Below, one piece after another: positions 24,101-39,100 of a DNA stretch of 64,000 bases. The DNA is from Atrichornis clamosus (Eukaryota > Chordata > Aves > Passeriformes > Menuridae): NCBI GenBank assembly GCA_013400975.1, contig WBMZ01003346.1, forward strand, positions 1 through 64,000, written 5' to 3'. A program made the translations under genes and the position numbers. The notes under the pieces are model-generated. The model had not been told where the DNA came from. It saw only the letters and a list, made by a program, of their open reading frames with translations, and did not search any database. Position 1 is the stretch's first letter. The number at the start of each line of letters is the position of its first letter.

Positions 24101-27100
24101 CTTCAAAACACACAAGCAGTAGCTCCTCAAATCTAGCAATAACAGCTTAAATTACTACGGAGAGTTAAAAAAAGTCCAGTAGGTTTCTTACACAGGATGC
24201 ATCACAGGTCTGTCTTCCAAATGAACCACAAAGGTCAGATTTATTTTAAAAGGGTTCTAAAAAAATTTAAGAGTGGGTGAAAGCACAACTTCAGTGATGT
24301 TACTTTAGGATCCTGGGCAAGAAAGAAAGTGTTTGCCATTTAAAACTTATTTGCAGAATTCATTTGCCAAACAGCTTAAGCATAACTGGTCACTTGATCC
24401 ACTTTCATTTTTGTGCCAGAGGCAGGAGCAGTTTTGAGAGGCACAGCTGACACCCAGCTAGAATGAAAAGGTGGACACCCACTCATGCTGTACCTCTGTG
24501 TAACCCAGATAAGCTCTACTAGAATACAAGTTGATACATCTGCACACACTAATATATTCCATAATCCACCTGCACCTATTAATATATTCCTGCTGACATC
24601 CCCAACCCTACAAGCTTCCATACTGCTCTGAAGAGTGTCAGCATGGAGCAAGTTCTGGGCACAGGAATATAGGTATCTATCAATGTAGGCAGCCTCTACA
24701 CAACATAGATAGGGGAAAAAAAACCCCCAAACAACTCCTGTTTTGGGGCTATCACTTCTACTTCAGAGGACGAACACAGTGAACGAGATATTTACTTAGA
24801 GCTTACCAGAAAGTAAGCCAATTATTCAGAACAAATCCTCATGAATCAACAGAAGAGAAGGCCAGATGTGCTTATTCAGCCAGCATGGGAGGTACAGGGA
24901 AGTCCAGGTGCAGAGAAGAGCCTACAGCACTGACTATATATAGTTACCATTTCCATTTTTGCTCCTCTTCTTTTTTCGGCTTCTTTCTCTTGTCCGCTTC
25001 AAGGAGTTTCTTATCTTTGTTCTTGACTTTCTTTGCTTTGCTGTCCTGCAAAATGAGTAAGAATCTGTTAGAACAAGCTACTGTATTTCCCCTTTCCCTG
25101 AATAGATGTGTTAAAACTGAAAGACTTTCTCTCGGGGTATAGAAGAAGTGAATTCCTGAGGCTTCACTGCATAAATGTGCTCTTAGATCATTCCATTAAG
25201 TCAAAGTCTGCTGATGGTCCCACTTAAGTTTAAAGCCAAATTCTTTTACTTTACACTTGGGACATGCTAAATGCACACAGCCAGTTATTCTGTCTCACCT
25301 GATACGGGGCACGCCTGGGCCACGGTAAAATGATTGTTTAGTTACAGAACCTCCCTCCCTGGCCTGCACTGGTGTGCCTGGTCTGGCAAATGCTACAGAG
25401 CACAAACACCGCTGTGAGGTGGCTTCTGGGATCATACTGGTGTGTGCTCAGTGTAGAGACATTTCCTTTGAAGGGAAGAATTAACCCTATTGCCAGCAGG
25501 GGCTGCAACATCTGTCTCACAAGGGTGTCTTTGCTAGATGTGGAGTGTAGCAAGTCTCAAATTATGGCTAACTTGTCTTTTCCAAGTCCCCCTCCAAAGA
25601 AATTTCCACCCCAGGCTCCATCTAAGAGCATTAAGCTTCCTTCCAGCATCTAATCACAGTTTCATCTCCCCTGCCTCTAAACCCTGCCACATCATCTGTG
25701 CAATTACCACATGTTGTGAGCAAGGCCCCCCTGCCCTCTGCCAGCTCCTTAACAGAAGGACTGTGAATTGCCTGGAATAGGCTGGACATTCATGTCCTGA
25801 AGGCATCTTCTCCATCCATTGTTTTAAGAGTAAGAAAGAAAGTTTCCCTGGCTTTTTACACATTATGGCTCGGATAAGTTAACCTGCACCATAGGTGGGG
25901 ATCTGCCACACACAGCTCTGTTCCAGACAAAATCAGATTCCCTCTGCTCTGCATAATTCCACACTAAATAGCCTGGCTTTTCTTGATCACAGAAATAAAC
26001 TCGTCTGTCACATTACCTCTTCTTCCTCTTGTTTCCTCTTCTTTGCTTTCTTGATGTCTTCTGTTTTGATTTTCTTGGGTTTGTAGTCAGCACTAAGAAC
26101 AAAAAGACTCACTGATGAAAGCGATCCATTTTCCAGTACACATAAAGAGAAGTCACAGATGTCCAAAGTTTCTGTGCACAAGTTTGCAGTATTTCTGGCA
26201 AGTTTAATTTCTAAAGAATATAATTTTATACCCCACTCTCTCAGAAGACTCAATAATCTCAATCCAGAACAACAACCTACAAAAGTCTAAAACCCACAAG
26301 CTGTTACTGTCAAAACCTCTCCCACAAGTTTGACACTGCTTAAGCAAACATCTTCCTCGACAAAGAGTTGATTCAAAAGCATTAGTAACTACCCCGTGAT
26401 TACATGGGATGGGATAAATGGGTAAAACCTTATTGGCATGCTCTATTCCAATCCTTTTTCCAGTCATCAGTCTGGGACATTGCCCACAAGGCTCAGTTTT
26501 TGCATCCTCCATTAGTTCAAACAACAGCATAACTGAGTACTGGCAAATTGCATAATCACAGAATCACAACCTGATTTCCAATGAAGTTGGAAAAGACCCC
26601 TGAGATCAAGTCCAACCTATGACCCTACACCACCTTGTCAACCAGACCAGGGCACTGAGTGCCACGTCCAGTCTTTCCTTGAACACCTCCATGGACAGTG
26701 ACTCCAGCACCTCCCTGGGCAACCCATTCCAATGTCTAATCACGCTTTCTGTGAAGAAACCTCCTGATGTTCAACCTAAACCTCCCCTGGTGCAGTTTAA
26801 AGTCATGTCAACCCCCCCATCACTGGCTGCCTGGGAGCAGAGCCTGACCCCACGTGGCTCCACACTCCTGTCAGGGAGTTCTGGAGAGGGATAAGGTTCC
26901 CCTGAGCCTCCTCTTCTCCAGGCTGAGTCCCTCCAGTCCCTCAGCTGCTCCTCACCAGCCTTGTGCTCCAGACCCTTCACCAGCTCCACTGCCCTTCTCT
27001 GGACATGCTCCAGCCCCTCAATGTCCTTTCTGAATCGAGGAGCCCAGAACTGGACACAGGACTTGAGATGCAGCCTCACCAGTGCTCAGTACAGGGGCAG

Positions 27101-30100
27101 AATTACTTCCCTGGTCCTGCTGGCCACACTAGAGAGGCCACGTGCCATCAGCCTTCTTGGCCACCCGGGCACATATTGGGTCATGTCCAGCTGCTCTTGA
27201 TCAGCACCCCCAGGGCCTTTTCCACGGGGCTCTTTCCAGCCACTCTGCCCACAGTCTGGAGCACTGCAGGGGTTCTTGTGGCCAAAGCTGAAATCCAGGT
27301 AGACACATCCACAGCCTTTCCCTCATCCACTAGGCAGGTCACCTAGTCATAAAAGCAGATCAGGTTGGTCAGGCAGGACCTGCCTTTCCTAAACCCATGC
27401 TAGCTGGACCTGATCCCCTGGTTGTCCTGCAAGTGCCATGTGAATGCACTCGGGATGATCCACTCCATAACCTTGCTGGGCACTGAGGTGGGGCTGGCAG
27501 GCCTGAAATTCCCTGGATCCTCCTTCTGGCCCTTCTTGTGGATGGGTGTCACATTGGTACTTACAGTCATCTGGGACCTCCCCAGGGAGCCAGGACTGAT
27601 GATAAATGATGGAGAGCAGCTTTGCCAGCTCCCTCATCACCCTAGAATGGATCCCGCCTGGTCCCACAGACCTGTGAGCATCTAAGTGGCTCAGCAGGTC
27701 ACTAACTGCTGCCTCCAGGATTGCAGGGGGTCCATTCTGCTCCCCATCCCAGTCTACCCATTCAGAGGGCTAGTTCCCCTGAGGGTAATCAGTCCTGCTG
27801 TTGAAGGCTGAGGCAAAAAAAGGTGTTAAGTACCTCAGCCTTCTTGTCTTCAGTAACTACATTTCCCCTGGCATCCAATAAAGAATGGAGGTTTTCCCTG
27901 GCTTTACAGAAGTGGCCAGGTTAAGGTCTAACTCAACGTTCGACTCTCTAATTTTCCTTCTACGTGACCTAATGACATCCTTGAACACTTTTTTTGTGGC
28001 CCACTCCTTTTTCCAAAGGTGATATAGTCTAATTTTCCCCCCTGAGTTCCTGCAAAAGTTCCTTGCTCAGCCAGGCTGGTCTTCTTCTCTCCTGGCTCAT
28101 CTTTTGGCACATGGGGACTGGCTGCTCCTGCGCTTTCAAGATTTTTCTCAAAGTATGTCCAACCTTCCTGGGTCCCTTTGTTTTTAAGGGCTGCTTCCCA
28201 AGGGACTCTCTGAATCAGTGTCCTGGATAGGCCAAAGTCCACTCTTCGGAAGTCCAGGGTAGAGGTTTTGCTGATGCCCTTCCTTCACCAAGTATCGAAA
28301 GCTCCATCATTTCATGGTCGCTGTGCCCAGGACAGCCTCCAACCACCACATCTCCCAGCCACCCTTCTGTTTGTCATCAGCAGGTCCAGCATGGCACCAC
28401 CCCTACCACCTGCGACAGGAAGTTCCCTTCCACACACTCCAGGAGCCTCCCAGACTGCCTCCTCTCTGCTGTGTTGAGTTTCCAGTAGATATCCAGCAGG
28501 TTAAAGTCTCCCACAAGAACAAGGGCTGGCAATTGTGAAACGGCAGCCAGCCACTCACAGCATAGTTCATCCACCTCTTCATCCTGGTTGGGTGGTCTGG
28601 AACAGACTCCCAGCAGGGTATCTGCCTTACCAGCCTTGCCCTTGATGCTCACCCATAGGCACTCAACCTCACTGGCATTATCCTCGAGTTCTGTACAGCC
28701 AAAACACTCCCTAACGTACAGAAACTCCCCGATTCTTAATCTTTCCATTGCAGACATGAGATGGGAGGTCGTACAAACATAGCAGAAGGCAGCAAGTGAT
28801 TACACAAAAGAAAAGATGTCCCACCCATCTCTCTTGGAAACTGAGACCCACAGCGACAGAGTGCCGCCACGGTTAAACCTTTGCAACCCTTCAGCTCCTG
28901 ACTGCTGATAAGGTGAAACTACCTAACGAGCTGGATGGACACAGTGACAGATCACAGCAAGATGGAACTGGGCTTGTATGTCAGTGGGTGCCTGTACCAG
29001 GCAAACATCATGTGTGTTCTTCTTTGAGACAACCCTCAGCATAACCCAGGACATATTTATACTCCAGGCAAACCACGCCAAGCAGGGCAGGCAAGCCTCC
29101 CCTGCCTCCAAACAGGCTGATGTTGCATTTTCTGCTTCTTGTGCAGTCATTTCCTCGCCCAACAGAAACCACTGCAGCCACTTAGCTACATTAACACCTC
29201 ACATGCACACATTTCTGTTTTACAATCTTCATCAGTCTTTACCTGCCTTCTGGGGTTTTTCTTTTTTATTTACTAGTTCTGCAACATTTCACAGCACCAT
29301 CTGCAGAAGCAGGTAATGGCAGTTTGCCTTGCACAGCACAAATACTGTCCTTGCCCTGCTCAGAGAACTTGTAACAGCATAAGGAGTCTGGTCTCAGACC
29401 TCCAGTCACCCATCTGAAGAAGTCTGTGCTGATCACTTGAAATCCCACCTGCTCCCCCGATGTTCTCTTTTTAAAACTAAAGGCAAACATCCAAGTCACC
29501 AGCACCCACATCACTTACTCATCATCTTCTCGAGGTCTCTTCAGAAGTTTGGAGTCCTCTTTAGGAGACGCATAAAACCCATCATCATCTGGTTCATCTT
29601 TAATACGTGGTGGACTACAAAAAGAAGCAAAGAAACACGGTTCTGCTTTCAAAGAGGAAGTTTCTTGAAAACCAGCAACAACTCAATTTTAAGAAATAAT
29701 AATCTGCAAAACGGGCATGTCTTCCACAGAATTGCTGCCATCTCAAGACCCCAAAGACCTGAGGTGTGTCATTTTCTGAATACCCACAGACAGTGTAAGG
29801 AGAGTCATTCAATGTCTACGCATTTGGCATTTCTCAAGCAACATCAAGTTCAATTCCTATGGCTTGAAGTTCATTTTGTTTCTCCGAGGTTTTGAAGAAA
29901 AACAACTTTAGCTTCCAGCACTTTCAAATATACTTAAAAACTGAAATGCCTGTGTGGAGTCAAATACAGGATGTTATTTAGTTTCAACCCAATATCCTTA
30001 CTTGAGCCTTCTAAGAGAGAAAAAGATTATCAACTAAACAAAGATTTGAAAGCTATTCCCCAGAATATTTTGCCAACTAAATACTGAGGCATGTGAAAAC

Positions 30101-33100
30101 CAGAAAAGAAACAAAGATTTGGCAAAGTTAAACGGATCAGACTCTTTTCACTGTCCAAACTGCAGGAAGCAAACAATCCTGTCCCTTTCAACAGACCACA
30201 AAGTCAGGCTCAGTGTTTTCAGTCATAATGTCCCAAGACATTAGCAATAAGAAAAAAAATAGAGTATGACTGCAAGAGAGACTATTCCTTTAGACAAACT
30301 CATTATTTCTACATTTCACAGAAGCATTTCACTGATCTTCATAAAGTAAAAGATGTCTCAAAGAGTCCAAAATTACATTTTGAAGCACTTAGTGCCATCT
30401 TGGGCTTCCTTATTCATGTTCCACCAGCAACTTCCATATCAAATTGACTCAGTTTCCAAGTAAACATGCGAGTTTTGCAATCAGATGGAGTGGGAGAAAA
30501 AAACCCCAGCATTCAGCTTTGTAGCCCACAGTCAGCAAGAGGCATTCTGGAGTCTCATGTTAGCTGGCAGTGTGTCCATTAAGCAGGACAAGCAGTTTGC
30601 TCCTTCACAGTTCTACAGCCACTGCACTGATGGAAGATGCAGCTCAGGGGAGACAGAAACAAGCTGCTCTCCAAAACCACTTCTGTTGCATCACCTATAA
30701 TTAACTAAGACACAAGTCTGCAGCACAGAGAGTTGCAAAACATCTATGGAAAAAGAGGTAATTGTCCCACTTAATGTATTCTGCCTTTCAGGCAGAAATG
30801 TAGAACTACTGTGTGTGAAGTTAATAGGAATTTTATCTAGTTTATTTTAACACTGAAAATATTTAACTACATTTCATAATGGAGGAAATAAAGTGTGAGT
30901 CTATGAAAAGAAAGGAGCTGTATGACCAAGCTGAACCTTGACTTGCATCATTTCCAAGACTGTAACACTGCACATCGTACCAAGTCTTAAGGAAGAAAAT
31001 CAAAACCATCTGAGTGAGGATATTTTTCTCTGCAGAACTAGTAAAAGAACATTTCAGCAGGAAAAAAAAAAGGAAAATAATTACTTTATTCTTAGCCAGC
31101 ATTTGGCCCTGAAGAAGGCACAATTGTGATGGCTCCTCCAGGCTTTTCTCAAACATATAAAAAAAAGAGTCTTGGACCTAAAGAGGATTCAGTTATCTTT
31201 ATACGAGAACATCCAACATCCCTGCTGAGATTAGCACATCATGCAATCCTGCTGAAGAGCAGAGGCTAGAAAGAGTTATTAACTGTCTGCTACACCACAC
31301 AACACCTAAATGTCACTGCTTCCTACTTGCAGAGTATCCCCCAAAGGGCCTGGAGATGGCGCCTCTTCCCTGCGCCAAGCCCGGCTCCTTCGTTTGCATT
31401 TTTAAATAGGAGCAGAAAAATGAAACAGATGGAAGAGCTCATGTCAAAAGGGCACATTCAAAACACACAAAGAATAACTAAAAGGCATGGGCCAGGCAGG
31501 TGCCTTCTCCCAGCCTCTCTGTCTCCACAGAACGTGGTGAGACTGGAAGGATTTGGTCTGTTTTGGTTTTTAAGCAGATTCATAAGCAGAATGACTTCAT
31601 GAACTGAATGCTGTTCTTGACTAACAGATATGGATCCATGCAGCCACCATACCACAGACCTTCAGTAAGTCAGTGGATTGGATTTAGCACCTTAAAAGTA
31701 ACCAATGGCTGGACTGCAAACAAGTCACAAGAGATCTTGGTCGACGATTAAGAAAAAGTACTCTTGTAGCAATTGCTCACTTCAGGTTTTTAATACGATT
31801 ACTTAGTGATGACTGATACAACACTCAAGTCCAGGAAGCTCTATTATTGGCAGGAATTTAGTACTAGAGTAGGACATCTACGCATTTCCTGAAGGTACTT
31901 CTGATTTCACATGTGCTCTCTTGCCACTCCTCTGCAAAGGCTTTAGGCTGCAGCCACCCACAAGAGAGACACACAGAGGCAATGTGGACTGGCTTTGCTG
32001 GGCCCTGTCTCCAGCAGACTGTCTGCAGGGTCCAAGTCCCTAGAGGGGACAGAGGTTCTTTCAAACCCAGCTACCCATGTTCCCATAGTTCAGTCTGTCC
32101 TGGGCAGAACTCAGCTCTGTAATGCTTAGCAAACCCAGCATGGGCAGGCAGACAGCAGGTACTCCACAGCTCCCATCTCCAGTTACTGGGTAAGCAGATC
32201 TACCAATTCCCATGACTGAGAAGAACCTATCTTCTGAAGGGGTTAAGAGTGTTCCAATGTTTTCCCCAAGACCAAGTGAGAAGAGTCAAACACTGAACAC
32301 CTACGGAAAGTCAAGCTGTAGCTTTTTTCAGATCACAGACCTGACTTCTTACCTGGAGAAACCATTTTCCTTTTCCTTCTTTATTTTCATATCACCAGAT
32401 GCCTTCATCTGAAAAACATAAAAAGAAGGAGCTGATTAGCACTGCCCAGTACACTTTATGTTTTTCAAACATACAACAGAGGGTATTTAGCTTGCAGAAA
32501 GAACTGTGACTATCTTCATCCCCTGTAGTCCTTAGCGACCTGTATGACAGACCAAAAAGGCAACATTTTATGCAAGTCTTAGTCAATTCAGTATTTTTTG
32601 GCCCTCCAATCTCCTCAGCAGATTGAAGTGAAGTATGTAGTCGGCCCTTGCATGGACTGAATGTCATCTAACAGATATTTCTCCCTTATCTCTGAACCCA
32701 AGCTTGGCAAAGTGAAATGTAATGGGAAAAAATGTGGAGTCTGGACACAGCTCACTGTTGAACTGTTCCCATTCACATACTTGCAGGTAAGACCTGTATG
32801 AGTTCATATCTAGCACTCCACAAAGTGTCTGGATTAGCACTGGGATAATTCTCTCCAGATAAAAACTTGGAATTATAAGCTACATCTAACCCACTGAGTT
32901 TGTACCATTCAGTAGAATAAGCCAGACCCATCCTCCTGTCTCTCCCAGAGGAGACACCCACCTTCTCTTCCTTTCTCTTCTCCTTGTCTTTATCTTTGTG
33001 TTTGTCTTTGTGTTTCTCTGAGCTGCCATCTTTGTGTTTGGTTTTCTCCTTGTCTTTGTGTTTCTTTTCCGAGGAATCTCTGTGCTCACTGCAAGACAAG

Positions 33101-36100
33101 AGAGCATGTTTGCAGAGGGGAACACAAGGAGATTTGACTAATACAGACAATTTCCAGTGGTAAAGAGTCACAGGTTTTGATGATTATAAACCCTAAAAAG
33201 TAAGGGATCACCTAACAGGAAGATCCACCACCGTCTCCTGTCCTGCATCATCCCTCCTCCCTGTGAGGAAGAGGAACAGGAGGGGAACATACCACAAAAC
33301 CTCAGCTGCCAAGCCTCTACTTCAGGAAACTCCCCATCAACCTGCATTGCTGAGGAAACCCACAGCTGCTACACTTAAAGCTCAACGCTTTAGGTTGAAT
33401 TCCCAATGTCTCTGCTTTTCCTCTTTTTCCTAGTCCACATAAAAGGTCACTGGAACAGAGCTGCCGGTGCCGTCAATGCCCGTGTCAGCTTTTGCTCAGA
33501 CAACAGTTTGTCATTGTAGCAGCTCTCATCTCTGGAACTTAAAGAGAAAACCGCTGATCTCTATTATTCCCAAACAGATGGGAAAACCAGAGCAAACAGG
33601 ATATGTGGTGTCCTTGTGTTTATGCAAAGTCAAACAGAAAAGGCAGGAATAACACTGCAGTCCTCAGTCAGAGCTGCTGATGCCACCACGGCCAGCCCAG
33701 CTCAGCTCAGCTGAAACAGCTCCGTCCTGTAGGGCAAGAACCCAACAAAGGTGTTTCCAAGTGAAAATCTGGTCTGTTACTACTCTGGTGTTATGGATAA
33801 CAGCATTCAAAGTTTAAATACCCAGAATTTTTAGTCACAACAAAGGACAAAATGCACTCAAGGAGAAGAGAATCAACCTTTATTATTCTGCTTCTATCCC
33901 CTTCTGATTTCTGAGACATTTGGGTAAATCTGTATCACATTTTCAAGCTTTTCTTATCACCCCAAAAGACACATGGCCATTTTCAAATGAAAATGAGGTT
34001 TCTCACAGAATTACTTGAACCTTGAAGCCAGAAAGTGAGGAAACACTCTCAGGAGACTCAGAAGAGAAATGTCAAGAACTGGCCACAAGGATTAGCAGCA
34101 GTGGTGTGGAAGCCAAGCAACAAGCCCGGCAATTCTACAGGCCTTCAATACACATTTATAAGGTTGTGTGGACTCCATGAGTCACCCTGTGCTTTAGCAA
34201 GCCAAAGGCATGGTATAAATCAGCATGGATAGGCACCAACCAAGCTGCCTTCCTCATGATGGCTGTTCACACTCTCCTTCCTCAGCACTTGACTCCCATC
34301 ACTACTGTTCTCTGGGATGTGCTATGCTTCTCCTTAGGATTGCACAATGCACTACAAAGCTTTACTAGGAAACAGCACTTTACTTATTTCAGTTATTTCA
34401 ACACCCAGATGCAAGCCCAAACTAATCTGAGTGAACACAGCCCTGAAAAACGAGCCTGGAATGCCAGGTAAGAGCATGATTTTTAAAAATTATAGATTCT
34501 TTGAGACTTATTTCTATCATAAAACCAGACTGCAAAAGGGTTGCTACAGAGAGCAAGCAGCACATTAACCAGTTCCTGCAGAGTCTGTGTGTGATTAGGA
34601 GCAAGAGAATCACAGTCACAAATACACCAACCCACACCCAGCTTACAACTGCGAAGTCCAGTGTGAAGAAATGAATCTGAACCTGCCAAAGGTCTAAATA
34701 ATTCAAGCTCAGAGGAGCTTGAATAATAACACTCCAATAAATATACATTTAATAAATTGAATAAACACACACAGGCCTCCCAAGCCCAAGCAGCTAAAGG
34801 GTGAAAATCCATCTCCGAAGGAAATCAGTATATTCACATACTGCGTCGCATTAAGAGATCAGCAGGAAGAGAAACCAGTTTCATTTTAACTCTCTAGCAA
34901 CCTCTTCATACAAAACACTGAAGGCGCAGCTAAACATCAAAAGGCAACTGGCACTCCAGAAATGCCTGCAGTCAGACACACAGCACCACATGTTGCCTGT
35001 GAGCAAAGACTCAACAACTGCAGACTATTCTTACCCAGCAGATCGTGTTATGTACAGTGTGCTCGGGACATGCGAGTACACGGAACATCCTGACACTGGA
35101 TCCTGGAAATCCACGACCTGCCTGCTGCTCCTGCTCAGATTCATCATCCCGGTTTCTGTACCCTGTTTATTCATCAGCATTCCAAGTTCCAGACACCTGT
35201 TTAATTTGCCTTTGCTCCAATCAGAGTCATTGACCGTCTGAAAGCACAAACCCCACGTGTTAGTAGTAATTTTAAAACTCAGGAAGGTCTGGAAATTCTG
35301 ACTTGGTATCTTGCACTTGTATCCGTATGCCAGGTACCTCATGTGCCAAAGATTTAAGGTTGGCAATTGAACAGGTATCTCAACCTTTATATATATATAT
35401 AAATCAATACTAATAATATTCAGTATCAATAATCAAAGTTCAACCTTTATATATCAACCCAAGTTGTGGATGCCCCATCCCTGTGCTCTAGGCCAGGTTG
35501 GACAGGGCTTGGAGAAAACTGGTCCTGATGATCTTAAGACCCCTTCCAACCCAAACCATCCTGTGATTCCACAACTCTAACACACATGAAAAATCATAAA
35601 CATACACACAAGGCTCAGACCCATCTTGTTCTTTTCAAGTCTGCTCGCTTTATTTTCTAACTCGTTCTTACTCGATATTTAAATCCTACCTGAAATAACA
35701 CGTTTTACTCAGACATTAATTTACATCTTCAAAGCACGGTACACAATGCAATCACTGGAGTTTGTGCTCTGACCTAAAGTTCATGGCAGTGGCTGTAGCT
35801 TGGGAGTTTGGAATAGCAAAAACCAAAAAATAATGAAAGAGACAAACATTTTGGTTTTCCAAAGCACCACAGCCATTCTCACTAGCAGCCACCAAGCACT
35901 ACTTTTCAGTATGTGACTGGTAGGGCCCTGGGATGTACACAAAGAATGACTAAAAGCAAATTAATAGATGAGTATCTACATCTGCCAAGCTAAGATTGAA
36001 ACAGAAAGAAAATCCCATTGGTCTAGAGAAGCAGAAAAAACATTTGTGTGTATTGAATGCTTACAAACTTCAGCAGGAATAAAAAAAAGTGCTAAAAACT

Positions 36101-39100
36101 CAGGCTTGCTTAAGTAGAAGCTCAAATGACATCCCTCTCAAAAGAGAGTAAGTGAAAAGCAGTCATGCAATCTATTCTAAAGCTCAGATTTTTCAGCACC
36201 AGAGCCAGAATCAAGAAGTCTGGATTCCTGACTCAGTCTTAGTTGTGGTTTTTATTTTAATTTTCTAATCATAAGACTCTCCTTCCCATTTGCTCTGCAG
36301 CGAGCAGTAAATTTCTCACCCAAGCACTGTGGGCTCAAATAACCCAAGGAAACTCTGTCTCCAGTTTCACTCTGCAGCTTCATTTTCCAAAGATCAGCAC
36401 TGGTGGCTCGGCCCGGAGGTCCTGCTTGCTGCTGCTCCTGGTGACTGGAAGGAATTCCTGAGATAAAAATCTGGTAATGTGTACTATTCATTCCAGTGTT
36501 TAAAAAGAGCATAAATTTCTTTCCCGTATTTGTAAGTAGCCTGCTTGTCAGCCCTGTGTGTTTTCAGACACTGGACCACAACTGTGACTTCAACAGCACA
36601 AAACTTTGACATGTGCATCAAGGAAGGCTTGTGCCCCTCTTCTCTCGCAGGGATGGAAATCTCCATCGCCCAGAAAAGCTCACTTGGAAATGAGCTGATA
36701 ACAAAGGCCTCAAGCAACAATCCTGAGAAGAGTAACTTCTTTTTTCTCCCAAAGCAAAGCAAGTTGCTCGCATATTAACTGCAGTCAAGCTGAGCCACTT
36801 TGGTCTTTCATTTGGCTCAGAGACACATGTGAGCCTACAGGGAACACAATTTAACCACCACACTAATCTCAAAAGAAAAGAGAAGGCAACAGGATGCCAT
36901 CCTTACCCTGAAGATGGAGTTTCAACCTTTCTATCAGAAAGCTATTTCCAGACAACCCCAAAGCTATTATTAGGAGTGACTGGGAACAATTTAAAGATCA
37001 GAAGTCTGTCTTCCTGGTCAATTCAAAACTGGAAGAAAAAAAATCACTTTTCTTTAAAGAAACCAAGCAAAATGGTCTCAAGACCACATGCAAACTGCTA
37101 ATTTTATCTTGGATTCATTGTTAAAGGCAGTGTGGATCCTTTGTTACCTTTCCTGCACGTATTTCTCTGCCAACAAGCCAGCTTGGAGTCATAGAAGTAG
37201 GACAGCAAAACCCCCGTAAGATAGAGGGAAGCTTCAGGGAAGTTAGCCTGAAAAGAGGACAAGAGGATCATAACAATTGCTCATACGCAGCCCTGCTGAC
37301 AAAATAAGATCTTCCTTCTCGGCCAGACCACTGCAGTTGCACCACTGCAACAGCAGTCAAGAGTTTTATAGCTCTTGATGGCGTTTAATGCTGACAAATC
37401 TGCACTGTTTGTGTTTTTTTTAAGGTAAAAAAGTACAGCAGGAGAGCATATTAACACGGGCAGAACAAGGGATTACATCACCTACAGATGTATCATGGTA
37501 CTGGCTTAGTTCAGACAAAGGCCAGGTGAGTACAAACACATCTCCTGAAGCACTCCATCCTTTTTGCCAGCTCGCTTACTGTCTTCCTTTTAGAGTTTTA
37601 GTGTGAACAAGGACATCCAAAGGCTGTGGAGAGCTCAGGCTGAAGCACACGAAGCAGTAAATGCATCACAAGAAGCCATTTCCCTTGTAAGCACAGATAT
37701 ATTTCCCAATGAGGATGCCTGCGGGAGAGGGGAGAGGGAGAGAGCCCAGGCACCTGGCAGCAGCTGCTCAGGCTGAGATCACATGGGAAAGTCACAAGTG
37801 GAAAGTGTTTCCAAAGAACAGCAGATGTGCAGATCACAGCTTCCTCCTTCAAACTGCAACAGCTTCGCAGTAATTTAACACTGCATTCTTCAGGTGCCAT
37901 TTATGTACGTTAATAATCCCTTCCCAGGCCCTTTCCATTCCAGCTTCAAAACCACAAGCTGGGAAGGATGCTTTATCTAAAGTGTCTCTTATTTCCTCTC
38001 TCTGCTGTAATTAGCTCGTGACAGGGAATCTGCTACTAGCGAGTGCCAGAGCCGGCTGCCATCGGAGCTGTGCCTGCTCGGGAGCTGCTGCAGCACAACT
38101 GAAGCGTGAAATAACAGGGAGTTGAGATTTCAGTGGAACCTAAAAACACGATGGGGACGGAGCACAGGTTACACAGCCCGTGTCTCGTTTGACGTAATAC
38201 AGTATTAATGGAAACCTGTGATCACATCCAGGCTAATGCACACCAAGGAAGAGCTGCCTGTGCAGGGAGCACTTCCAAAGCAGAAGCACCCCAGGGAAGG
38301 GCAGGTTTTCAGCTGGCTTGCAGGATTTTATGCTGTTAGAGGGTTATCATATGGTATTACAGGGAATAAACACTCGAGTCCCAATGGTTCTGCTGGGTTT
38401 CTGGCAATGCAAGAAAACCATTCTTCCCAGTGGTGAAAGGGGTCTTTTCACCAGTTCTCACAGATAACAGGTCAAGCCTTCAGCAAGAAGAACAAGATAA
38501 AAAGCTGGACTAATCAACAGCTGCTAAAAATTTTAGAAATTAGAAAAATACTCATACACTGAGACAAGGATCATGCTTAGCACACAGTTTCCACGAATGT
38601 GTGAGAATAAAGTATGTTACTAAATAAAAAGCAGAAGTTTTTACTACTGTAAAGCAGTGCCACATTAGAAAGCTGATCATGGTGAACTGTGCACTGAAAC
38701 AGGGTATAAAAACAAACCCACTCATGCTAGAGAACAGCAAGTGCTGAAGTCCTTTTTTTAAAATGCCTTTACCCTGCATCAGGTATCCCTGCCTCTTCCT
38801 GTCCCCAATGCACACCATTCCAAGCAGATCAGGATCACATAATAAACAAAGGAGGTGTGCAAGAAATCTGAACTGAAATTTATCTTCGTCCATGGCTAGC
38901 AAATGCCTGGAATCAGTGTTTTTCCTAGAAAAACCATACAATTAGAAGATGCCAGTGAAGATGGGGTCTGTGAATCCCTTATGTGCTCCATACCTCGGTT
39001 CATCCCAAGCTGTGATCACACGAGATTTAATAAATGCAGGAAATATGCAATCTGACAGAAGATTTTCCTCCTGCAGCTCCGGTGCTTATCACGCTGACAG

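Noticed and set aside
26619..27685. Plus-strand open frames over the CR1 element
   Set aside because: They are antisense shadows of the minus-strand CR1 ORF2 and 3' UTR.
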